Of a DNA stretch of 64,000 nucleotides, positions 49,281-60,019 are shown piece by piece (the first letter of the stretch is position 1; every line of letters begins with the position of its first letter). Made by a program: the position numbers and the translations under genes. This DNA comes from Panaeolus papilionaceus (lineage: Eukaryota; Basidiomycota; Agaricomycetes; Agaricales): positions 2,666,001 through 2,730,000 of the forward strand of contig JADNRZ010000001.1 in the NCBI GenBank assembly GCA_015501605.1. Reading direction: 5' to 3'. The notes under the pieces are model-generated. The model made no database searches. It was not told where the DNA came from and worked only from the letters and a program-made list of their open reading frames with translations.

Positions 49281-49891
49281 GGATATGCAATTGACTCATT
49301 TTTTCTTCCCGTTTGCAACGCTGGCCTTTTCTTCACTTTAATTAATTTCATTTCCACCAAAGCATATGGCACTTTGACTTGCAGCAATCAGCATGCTTTT
49401 TGCTACTATCTAACCAGTAATAATTGCACCGGATGTATTTCTATTCGAGTCTTTCTGGTACTACTCCTCAACTTCTTTTTTTTTACGATATCTTTATTAT
49501 TACTCTTCCCATTTGGAAAAGTTTGAAATTCGAAACTATCATAATTTGTAGCAACAGGTGTACTCCTTAGCATTTTCAATGCATGCATTGACGATGCTAA
49601 TTATAAAAAAAATTGCAACTTTTAGCATCACAACCGATCCGTATGTCCGCTGGCTGTGACTGTCTCCCGCTTGCGACGGCTTGCTGCGAACGTTGATTGT
49701 GTCGAGTTGTGTCTGTGTCAAGTGAAACGTCCACTAGGAGGAGTCTTTATGACACGGTTCTGCTCCATCATGTGTGAAGCGACGTTGTCGGCTTGAGCTT
49801 GACCGCCTATCCGGATCATGTCCGTGGGCTCACTGACAATGACAGACGCATTCATCCGTTGCTCACGACAACGCTATCTATCCCCACAACT
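49281..49891. other. Intergenic, 611 bp
   Basis: A/T-rich 3' region of the mucin-like gene and 5' region of the hydratase. In the stretch at about 49793-49890 the hydratase frame stays open upstream of its chosen ATG. No other gene or repeat was recognised. Confidence 0.4.
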
Positions 49892-51126
49892 ATGATGCTC
49901 CAGTCTGTCACTCGTTTGAGTTATTTCAGTGCTCGGGTTTCATTGAGAGCGCCAAACGCGGCCATTGCTCGACGCTGCTTACAGACTCAGGCGACGCAAG
50001 AGGCCTTCTTGGAACCCCTTGAATCACATCCAGGCGTAACATGTCTTTCCCTCAACAGGCCACAGAGCAAGAATGCTATCTCAAGGTCATTACTTCAAGT
50101 GCGTGTATATCTCACCTATTTCATTCATATTGGCTCTTCCATACTTCCATTACATACTGCCTACATACATCGCTGTCAATGTGTTCACGTTCTGCCAGTA
50201 ACTAACTATCTATTGTCATTTACAGCAACTACGAGACAGCCTTGTCACCGCACACTTTGACCCCAGCATCCGCGTGCTCATCTTACGTTCCACCACGGTG
50301 GGATCGTTCTGTGCAGGTGCAGATCTCGTTGAGAGACGCACAATGAACCAACACCAGGTTTCGCGCTTCCTCACGGAACTTAGGGATGCGCTCGGAAAGC
50401 TCGAGATGCTCCCTATGCCCACTATTGCTGCCATTGACGGTCCTGCTCTCGGCGGTGGTCTCGAGATGAGTTTGGCTTGCGATTTGAGAGTGGCCGGTAT
50501 GTGGCCTCGATGCTCATATCTGTGCAGAAAGCTGATGTTCAAGGCTAGGACATGACGTCACTAAGATAGGTTTACCAGAGACGAGTCTAGGCATTATTCC
50601 CGGTGCCGGAGGTACCCAAAGAGCAACTAGGGTTCTTGGACCTTCAAAGGCAAAAGATTTGATTTTTACAGCTAGAGTGTTGAATGCATCCGAAGCCTTG
50701 GAGTGGGGTGCGTGTTTTATGAAGAAGCTCTGTTAAGCATTCAAGTGCTGATGGTCATGGGAAGGCCTTGTTAACTACGTTTCTGAACCTGGGACGACAG
50801 CATTCGATCGTGCTCTAAAGCTCGCTGAAAAGATTTCGACGAATGGTAAGCAAGCACTGTGTTTTAGACTCGGGAGGATATTATCTGATCAGTCTTACGT
50901 TTAGCCCCTCTTGCATTGAGAGCGGCGAAGCAAGCAATTTCCCGCTCAGAGGACCTTCCCCTCGAAACAGGTAAGCAAATGCACTTACCAGTCGGCCATT
51001 TCTAATGTAATCTTAGGTCTTGATTTCGAACGAGCTTCCTATGAGACCCTTCTCAGTACCAAGGACCGCATCGAAGCTTTGAATGCCTTCAAAGAGAAGC
51101 GCAGGCCTATGTTCAAGGGTGAATAA
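49892..51126 (+). CDS. Mitochondrial enoyl-CoA hydratase / methylglutaconyl-CoA hydratase
   Basis: Exons 49892-50098, 50226-50496, 50549-50707, 50765-50845, 50905-50970, 51017-51126 give 297 aa. The first 35 residues are rich in Arg, Ser and Ala without acids ([20 protein letters not shown]), a mitochondrial targeting peptide. Crotonase motifs follow: ITLNRP-type ([14 protein letters not shown]), [30 protein letters not shown] (oxyanion loop) and [11 protein letters not shown] with the catalytic acidic region in LPETSLG. Overall sequence best fits AUH-type 3-methylglutaconyl-CoA hydratase of leucine breakdown; general enoyl-CoA hydratase is the alternative. ATGs at 49892 and 49895 are equivalent. 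Confidence 0.88.
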
Positions 51127-51221
51127 GTGCAATAAATAACAGGATCGTCAGAAATACTATGTATACAGAGGGAACTAATGATGAAAAAAATTAATCAAAC
51201 GATGATGAACGAACAGGCTAA

Positions 51222-54200
51222 TTATGCAGAGTTCCCGAAGGTCCTGGTAAATGAACCTGACAGGTTTGGTATACTGGGCATGCCCATGGTAATGGACGGC
51301 ATGCCATCCATCTTTAGGCCTTCCAGTTCCTTCATCATTACGCTCAGCCTGGCAAATCTATCCTTGACGCCAGACCCGGGGCCTAACTCCGTAGGCAGGT
51401 CTTCTGCAACATTGAATCCCTTTTCAAACTGCCCCCAGTCGCTGCGTAGAGCGAGGTATGGTTTAAGCAAAGACGCGTCAATGCGACCCAGATAGTTCTC
51501 GGTGATGTACGACTTGAGGATGTCGGGCTGGATAAGGAAAACATTACCCAACTGGCGAATAAACTCGAAGCGTTCATGCAGTGTCGGGATACCAAAGCTG
51601 GCAACGGTGTCCTGATACGATTTGAGATCCCTGCGCGGTTGGTTAGAAACGTTGTTCGCCAGTTATTACAATGATTGTTGACTCACTTTGCAAGCATAAG
51701 GCCTCCTGTCGCACTGACGGGGAATTTGCGTAGATGCTCGAGCAACAAACTGGGATGAAATACGCGTGAGACTGATAGATTCTGATAAAAAGACGGGGAG
51801 GGATTACCTATGGAATCCAACACCGATTTCTGTCAAGAACACCTCCAAGTTCTTGCCGCTTAGGTTTTGCTTTGCAGAGTCCCTGATCCTTTCCAATGTC
51901 TCACAGCAAAGGATACATGGCTCTGTGTTTACCCTGGCGAATGAGAGATCGTCATTACGAGGCTTGAAGTCGTTCTTTTTCTGCTTGGTGAGCTGTGTCG
52001 CTAGCCATGCTACCAGTGCTGTTTCGAAAATAATGTTCGTAAGCTCAAGGTCCCAAAATCAATGTACAATCGGTACTTACCATCAGCTAGACGAGACAGG
52101 AGGTTATTCGCAGCGTTTTCGAGTTTGCTAATGCTCTGATTGTTGAACAGTACCATTTCTCTTCTGGTTGTTACTGAGGAGCTGGCAAGTGGGAGAAGAG
52201 CGAGGTTGACATATTGCTGCCACAGGTGGCAAATAAGATCTATGGAGCGAATTATCGACAGTGGCTGAAGACTTGGTTCTGACTTGGTATCGATTGCATC
52301 CATCTTGGCCAAAGCTCTGTAATACAGATTACTGTGAAAATATGTACGATGTATGAAAATGTTGCACGTACGTCTCCAAGGCCGCATCCACATAAGAGTT
52401 TCCAATGGCTTCGGATAAGACTCTTAGTAGTGCAAATGTATTTTTAGGCCTGAGATTCGGTCAGCATGTGGTACAGAAGAAAAATAAGGTGGTTGTGCAT
52501 ACACATCATTTGGAGGGCTGAGTTCAACGCATCGTCCGATAGCCTCAGCGTGCCATTTGAGCATTTTCTCAGCTACTTCCACACTCAAAATACCATCCTC
52601 TTCGCGTATAGGCTCTTCTGATGTGCGGTCCGCACCCCTATCAGCGTTGATGACACCAAACCTCATCAGAGCGGCCGCAGCTTGCGAAGAAGTAGTGCTG
52701 ACAGCGCTACCTGAGTTTGTTGTGGCAGCAGCGCTTATTTGGTTTGCAATTCGATCAAACATGGAGGACTTGGCCTTTTGTCCTTTCTAATGTCTCGTGT
52801 CAACTTCAGATCGAGAGCTTGTGTGGATCTAAAACTTACATGGAATCGAGTAAAACCTGCGAGAAGGTTTCCATAAAGCGATGCCAGACTCTTACTCTCG
52901 CGTTCCATGTAACGCTGACCCTCGGTGTACGGTACGAAAAGCTCTTCCATAGCCGTCTCCAACATGGTGCTGATTGCGGCGGACTGAGGCAGTCCAGCTG
53001 AAGGTGCGGATCCTGTAAGAGACCTCCGGAATTCTGTTGCTTCGTAAGGCGTTCTATGAACTGTTTGAGGAAGCTCGTGTGTTTTGAGATCCTCGACCAG
53101 TTGCGAAGCTTGGAAATGGACTAGTTGCAATACACGCAGATAGGCGAGATCAGATATGTCTGAACCCCGATGCAAAAGTTGTTCCATATGTTGTTGAATC
53201 TAGTCTTCAAGTGATTAGACCACAAGAACACAAAGTAACAACATGCTGCATACCGATTGCGCAAACACACGCTGTAAGAACACCTGCATCACCACAGGAG
53301 GATTTGGGAAAACAGCTTTGACAATTTGAGCTTCCGTGTCCACCGTGCCCCTGATCTCAGCAAATAACTCTTTCAACCCAAGCTCGTTCTTTGGGGGTGT
53401 CGTGTTTGGGTCAGGGAGGGAATTCCATCTAGACTTGAAATGAGTAAAAGGTTAACTGGGGTAGATATGAGACATCTACATACAGCACCGTGTCCTCAGG
53501 CGGCGGGTTTTCGCGAACATTACTGATAAAGAAATCGTGCTGGTTGACATATACCTGTACACATGATGCACCTCCATTGAATTCTAGAAGGGTTTGCGCG
53601 CAATGCTAGGAAAGGTCAGCTTATCCGAAATATTAGGAATTCAACAAAATGCACTTACATGCATCAGTTTGGGGTCCCCTTTCCGGTAGCACCTATCGAA
53701 TAAATTTAGCATTTCTTTTTCAAACTTCTCGCAATATTTCTCTATGTTTTCCCTAGTCTTTCTTGAATGTAAGTGAAAAACTTTGAAATATGCGAAGAAT
53801 ATATACCTGATCAGCATTGGGGAGATCTACTTCTTTCGCAACTGTGTTTAAGCGGCGCAGAATAACAGCAACGAGCCTCCTGCCGGATCTCCCTTCTTTG
53901 CGTAGAGCGTCAAGCCGTGCCGTATCACCTTTGCTAAACTGGTTGTAGTAGTCTATGAGATCATAAGCAGCTTGCGCCCTCTGTCGTTCGATATGGACGG
54001 TTTCAAGTTGGTCGCCTTGATGTTGTTGAGAGTTGTGTCCATTGAACTGTGAGGTGACATCCAGACGCACCTATTCGAATCGCAGTGCTGCTGACTTCAT
54101 TCATGCGATCTTCCATGCCGTTAAACGTATTTCCAACTGCCTGACATCAACAATTGGGGTATATCACAGGTTAAGGGCAAGCTAAAATACCTCAAAGCCT

Positions 54201-54603
54201 TTGGTAAGCTCAACCATTTTCTTAGAGTACTCTCGCTCTGCCACACGAACACTCTTTTCCATTCTTTCCGTCGTTGTCTGAACTTGCTTCCTTATGGCAA
54301 TAAGTTTGTCGACAGCGCTCTCGAAAGAGTGAATGAAAGGTTTTGGATCGAAAGCTATACAGTATGTTCATGAGAAAGAGATTAGTTGTATATCTTTCAG
54401 GACTCACGGCCATTCGAGGCCTTCGATTCCGCAATAAGTTTCTCAGAAATCGAGCCAACAAACTCCGTGACATCGAACTTCCCCTACATCAATGTAAGTA
54501 CAGACACTGTAGCTGTAAGAACGGTGATACGAACAGTGAAGTCCTCCAACTCTAGTTGATCATGGATATCGCCGTTGGGACCACGATTTAGCAGTCTAGA
54601 CAT
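51222..54603 (-). CDS. SEC10: Exocyst complex subunit Sec10
   Basis: Fifteen exons: 54603-54535, 54483-54408, 54354-54191, 54140-54071, 54015-53807, 53757-53659, 53605-53484, 53428-53254, 53199-52840, 52786-52503, 52449-52372, 52316-52081, 52018-51808, 51749-51687, 51630-51222; 874 aa. Sec10 links vesicle-bound Sec15 to the rest of the exocyst. The N-terminus has FVGSISEKLI, typical of Sec10, and a long coiled coil. Central motifs include SCVQVYVNQHDFFIS and EEQRYMERESKSLAS-type sequence (GQRYMERESKSLASLYGNLL), and a conserved ELSPPNDVPKNTFALLRVL. The last exon carries RQLGNVFLIQPDILKSYI and the C-terminal helices. Length and order agree with the family. Confidence 0.9.
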
Positions 54604-54856
54604 TTATTATGGTTATGGTCCAAATTACAATGTGTTTTTCCCAGCCTTCACTATTCCAAGAGTTATAGCAGATGGATTAAGATTGATACAGCCCACATGA
54701 AAGTAGAGTTTCGGTTACAACGCGTCGCAGTGAAACTGCTGATGTCCAACTTGGGACAACTGGCTGATGAAATTTGGCTTTGTTAGTTTCGGGGGTTTAC
54801 CAGAATTCGATCCGTTGAAGGAAGAAATCTATAAAACTTTTACAACGACTACTATC

Positions 54857-57540
54857 ATGGAGACAGGCGCCCAAATCAAGTCTCTCTTACAAACACAACT
54901 TGCATCTGACTTGTCAGCTGTAAAATACCTTCCGTATTGTCTAGACACACTCACTCAGGATGACTTTTTGCCCTCTTCACATCTTACAAAATGGACAACC
55001 AGGATAAACTCCTTGATGCATTCAAAAGAACCAGGCGCACGTTGGGCAGGTCTATGCTTGGCTTATAAAACCTCTCTTCTGTCGCAAAGTATCATGATTC
55101 AGTCTGCTCAATCCTGGCTGCCAACTATCATCTCTATGCTTTCAGTCCGTAATTTACCTACGTCTCTATCATCCTGTCCTCATACTTTTTCAATAAGAGA
55201 AACGAAACACTACCGACCCTAAAGGCCGCTGTGCGCTTGCTGCGTATTGTCTTTACCTCTGCAATGGATGTTACAGAGTTCCAAAGACAGGTCTCTACAC
55301 CTAATATACCGAAGGTCACTGCAGCCATCACCAACCTCGCAGATGCACGGAGTGAACAGGAACTTAAGGTGCTATAAGCAGCTGTTATTACGAAGTTATT
55401 ACTGACTCTCATACAAGATATTGTGCATCCAAACTCTGACACGCTTCATTCAAGTTTATCCTGCTGCTCATCGCGCGTCGTCCCCAACGTTGAACGCATT
55501 TGCACTCCGCTATCTTGGCGGATCCAGCCCCAGCCCCACACCAACTGCAATACTCCATGCTGCAGCGAGTCTCTACGCTGCCCTTCATCTTACAGGAGGA
55601 AAAGTTGGTGGTGCCGGTCTTTGGAGAAAGGCACTGGACGACACGCTGGCTTTTAGTTGGGCCGCACTCCTTGCAGTGAGATCAACATTCCCTGTGGAAG
55701 GTTTGTAGTCGACGATTATCACTTTTCGGGTCAAAATCAAACAACAATTTGATAGGTGGAAATCGCCCTCCTGTGGAAGAAGATCCTCAGTACCACATCC
55801 CTCTAAACCTGGATCGTCTCCGGTGCGGAGTGGTAGTTTTGTTTAAACTTCTTACGTGCGTCTTATGTCCTTTCCAACCGAGTTGATTCTCAAGAGCAAA
55901 CAGGACGAGTGTTTCTCGTCCAGTCCTAGTACCACTTGGAAACATCTTCAAGTTTATAACTGCAATGCTAAAATGTTCAACCATTGAGCAGGTAAGCAAT
56001 CTTGTTGTCGAATGTATGGCTTTTTACGAGTGTTTCCAGATCACAGGGTTTTCCGACCCATTGGTACGAAGGATGGAGGTTTCTATCACACCCAAGATCT
56101 GGGCATTTGGCTGCGAATTGCTTGATTATATATGTGAACAGTAATGGGATTCTCTCGTGCGTGTGTATTTCTATGTCTAACTACATATTCCAGGTTTCCT
56201 TTCCAGTTTGACAGTCATGCTATCACCATGCTCTCTCTACTTGCTCATCGACTTGACCAAAAACCGGAAACGTAAAGCCTCTTTTTTCCCTTTATTGCAC
56301 CGTTGATAAGAGTTCTCACAACCACAAAGTGCCTCCCAAGTATACCTTGTCCGTTCCATTAATAATATCCTCGAAAGCTCTCATACTCCTGCCTCGGCTA
56401 TCCTTCCCACCAGGCTGGCTAAATTGCTCCTGCCGACTTTGGTCAAAGTTGTTTTAACTCACCCTAATAACGGCGCGGTTGCAAGTTCGGATGTGATAGT
56501 GTCAAAAGGAAAGAAAAAATCCAAAAAATTCGAAAGTGACGAGGTCCTCAAGGCTTCGAGCCAGGCAATATTCTCGACCGAAGAGGATCAAGACCTCTTA
56601 TTGCTGTCCATCGACGGTGTGTGCAGCACTATTCCGCTGGGAGTAAACTTATACTGATCCTCCCTCTCGGTCAGCAATTCAGAAGCTGTATGAGCACCCA
56701 GATTTGACCCCTGCCTTGAAATCTGTAATTGCAAGGCTTCTAATTGCGATCCTTATGGCCCTTCCTCGCACGTCGCCCAAAGCACTGTCGACACGTCCAG
56801 AACTGCATCATGTGGTTCACTCAAAGGTCCAAAGATTTGCCGCAACCATAGCGTCAGGCAATACAAGCATAACGAGTAAAAGCTTGCCGTTGATTACACG
56901 AGTATCTCATCAGAACAGCGTATGTATTATTCGTCGACTGTTTGATGATTTCTAAAACCGCTTGCAGATTCAGAAAGAGCTGGGCTTGATCATCCATCCC
57001 CGAATCCCCCCTCTGATTCGCTCCATGCCCCAAGTCGAGTCACTGTCATTTTTCAAATCGGAAGAATCGCACGAAGAGGCCGAAACGCTAGACTCATTAA
57101 AAGCAATTTCTCTGCACACACCTAACGACCAACAAGCTGATGTATCAATGCAAGATATCACGACCGAGGCTATTCCCCCTGCACCTGCGGTTAACCCTTC
57201 AAGTACAGGAGCTACTGACGAGATCCAACTCTCAACTACAACGCAACAAAGTGCATTTTCCGCGCAGAGGAGTACCGAGGTATTCCCAAGTTTTGCACCG
57301 ACTCCGAGAAATCCTCCCAGTCAGCCGATGCATGAGCTTTCTAATGAACCTACGCAGCTGGTTCACGTCGCTACTTCTGCTAAGTTGACGCCTTTTGTAA
57401 GCACTGGGTCCTCGTCCAATATTTCTCAGGTCCCATCAACGTCGACGGCAATGGTCGAAGATGACGAAGAAGATGAGGAAATGCCGACAATCAACATGGA
57501 CTCAGACACAGACGAGGAAGAAGAGCAGGTATTTTCGTAA
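54857..57540 (+). CDS. RIX1: Rix1/PELP1 pre-rRNA processing factor
   Basis: Exons 54857-55144, 55198-55368, 55418-55700, 55756-55855, 55904-55991, 56040-56140, 56194-56271, 56330-56616, 56675-56919, 56968-57540 give 737 aa. Rix1 is the core of the complex that processes ITS2 and licenses pre-60S particles in the nucleus. The N-terminal 400 residues are helical repeats with ARWAGLCLAYKTSLLS, AAVRLLRIVFTSAMDVTEFQR, ILCIQTLTRFIQVYP and GVVVLFKLLTT. A Lys-rich loop KGKKKSKK follows, then a disordered Ser/Thr/Pro region and a strongly acidic end (DDEEDEEMP, DTDEEEEQ), as in PELP1. It ends two bases from the stop of the opposite-strand gene. Confidence 0.82.
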
Positions 57541-57542
57541 TC

Positions 57543-58440
57543 CTACACCCTTATGCGTTTTCTTTCGTGTTCGTGGTTTGTAACCATTTTCTCGTCTTCT
57601 TCTCCGGAGTCCGAATCATTTCCCTGTTGGGGTCTCTCCTGTTGCACGCTTTCAATCTATATGATACAATGAACACGATAATTTGTATAGAACCGAGAGA
57701 AATTTACTCACCAAGTTGGCCAAGTATGCTATCATTTCGTTCTCTGGGTCCAATTTTTTCGCGTGGTCCAAATGAGCTTTCGCATCTCGGATGGATCCTC
57801 GGTCCACAATTCCTGAAACATTTCCTTCTAAGTTTTCGAAAATTTGAAATAACGCGTCACCATACCGACCTTGGTCGCCTTGAGAAAGATATAAGCATGT
57901 CATAGAGGCCAATATGTGAAAGATTGGATTGTCCTGGTACGGAAACGATGGCAAATAACTAGAAGGCGTGTCATCAGTAGAAGCGGGGTGAGTCGATAAG
58001 AGAAAGCTCACAGCTCTAGTTCATCCAAAGCTTCTCGATATCTACCAGCAAAAAGCAGTCTGGTAACCAACTCCTTCAAGATAGACTCGCGCTGGACAAA
58101 TTGTACCAATGAGATCAGGTATATTGGACACAGAAGTCAATTTTACCTCCTCCGGATATTGGAGAAGCATCATTCGAAGGTACTCTATCGTGGTACGTGA
58201 GGTTGAATTTGGGTCATTTCGAGTCAAGACTTGAAGACCCGTGGTCCATAAAGCTTTCCAGTTAAACTCATTACAGCGTACGAGAATCGCCCATATCCTT
58301 TGAGCGCGGTCGAATTGCTGCCTTTGCAAGCTTAACTGCAATAGGTCATAAAGACGCCTCAAATGGACCTTGCGGGTTGTTTGTGGTTGTACAGAGTTTA
58401 AGGATGAGAAGAGGAACGTATGCGTTGTAGACAAAGACAT
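57543..58440 (-). CDS. RRN11: Rrn11-like RNA polymerase I core-factor subunit
   Basis: Exons 58440-58147, 58091-58012, 57958-57870, 57812-57712, 57656-57543 give 225 aa. Helical TPR-like repeats are visible: LRRLYDLLQLSLQRQQFDRA, RIWAILVRCNEFNWKALWTT, LKELVTRLLFAGRYREALDE and RDAKAHLDHAKKLDPENE. That order, with the double Trp segment, matches Rrn11, part of the core factor that recruits RNA polymerase I to the rDNA promoter. A basic C-terminus (HERKRIRV) could be a nuclear signal. The family name is from memory of the pattern; a generic TPR protein is the alternative. The intron at 57813-57869 is the least certain join, since the exon frame also reads through. Confidence 0.62.
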
Positions 58441-58591
58441 TGCGGTAAATAATGATCAGCTCCCAAACAATACCAAAGGCATCGCGAGCTCACTGCATCA
58501 GATTTATCTTTACCTTGACTACTCACCACTTCGGTTCTGTCACTGTTTGAACCGCGTCAACCACACTCTTTTGGTCTCTATCGAAATTATT

Positions 58592-59741
58592 ATGGACGAC
58601 GATCTCACATTTGGTGCCTCTGTTTGGGCAATCAGTGACCCAGCTGACACAGCCGTCATCAGTAAACCCCCGCCTCCACTTTCGTTGGATGGACCTGCTG
58701 CGTTTGATGACGAATTCGATGACTTTGGGCCTCCTACAGAGCAGACAGCCGAAGCGATTGATGATGACGACTTTGGTGACTTCGGTGACTTCGGTGATGC
58801 TGATGCAAGTACATCTCAAGGGTTCACAGAAAGTGTGGACTTTGAGGATAACACACGGATAGCTGGGCCATCATCACAAAATTGGTGGCCCCTCCAACTC
58901 GACCCGTTTCCCTCGCGCACCAGTCTTGAGACTGCCATCGAAGAGACTTTAGCGCCAATATGGAACTATGGAGACATAGCAGACGTCACGACAGATAATC
59001 CTATTCGAGAGGCCGAGGGAATAGCTCAAATCTTGGTGACTCCGAGCAGGTACTGTCGGAGTATTATTCTCTTTGAAGCAGCGACTTAGACTTTATTGCA
59101 TTCAAGCCGAGAGATGTATAAAATCCTGCTATCGACACCACCTCCTACCAAACCACCTAACTGGACGCGTTCACGGATTCGGAGACAGCATCTAATCAAC
59201 CTTGGTATCCCTGTCAACTTGGATGAAGTATTGCCCAAAGCCAGTGGGAAACCCCTACCCCCTCTCCAAATCCACACTCGCCCCATGTCCGCTCCTCCTA
59301 CACGTCAAAATTCACTTGCAAATGGTGGAACACATACAAGCCACAATTCAAGATCGGGCACGCCACAGCCTGGTCAGAAAGGTCCTCAGTTTGGACCCAA
59401 GCCAGAGCTAGACATGAGCAAGATTAATAAATTGCTACAACTCACACATGGTGCGCCATAACCTTAATCCAATGGCTACCTAGCTGAATAGATTTTTGCG
59501 TATCCTAGAATCACTGATCATGCAACCACTGCCTAACCTAGAGCGACATCTTGCAGAGCTGAAACTACAAACGGCGAACACATCCAATCTGTTGACACAT
59601 TTATTACAAGCGCGGGACGTCTTGCAACAAGACTCAGAAACATATAACGGACTCATTGCAGAGATGGTTGGTGAGGCTCAAAAGATTAAATCTGGAAAGC
59701 CTAGTCGAACAAGCTCTATCAGACGAGGTAATATATCTTGA
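58592..59741 (+). CDS. Aftiphilin/Laa2-like clathrin adaptor accessory protein
   Basis: Exons 58592-59049, 59107-59450, 59509-59741 give 344 aa. The N-terminal 100 residues are acidic with three DFG repeats (DDDFGDFGDFGDAD) and EFDDFGPP. Such DFGDF/DDFxxF motifs bind the ear domain of AP-1 gamma and GGA proteins. A middle segment has WNYGDIADV and WTRSRIRRQHLINLGIPVNL, a conserved block in the fungal family. The C-terminus is a helix (LERHLAELKLQTANTSNLL, ARDVLQQDSETYNGLIAEMV). It probably acts in Golgi-endosome clathrin traffic with AP-1, which ARF1 also recruits. The family assignment is inference from motifs. Confidence 0.6.
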
Positions 59742-60019
59742 TGACACGAATGTTTTGTATTTAGTATAATAGTAATCATCGTTTAGGTACTTAAGACTTC
59801 CCCGAACTCATTTATCTGAGTGGAAAGGCGGGCCGGAGATTGTCACATGATTTAAAAAAGTTCGTGAATTGATATCAGGGCTGCTAAGGACCGTTCTGAG
59901 CACTCTCTGATCTACTCTGCACTATACATCGGACTGGCAACCCTATTTTATTTGGGTATTGCTCATCCTTTCAATTTGCTTCATCTGCTGCCTTTGGGCT
60001 AAAAACACGGATATTTTCA

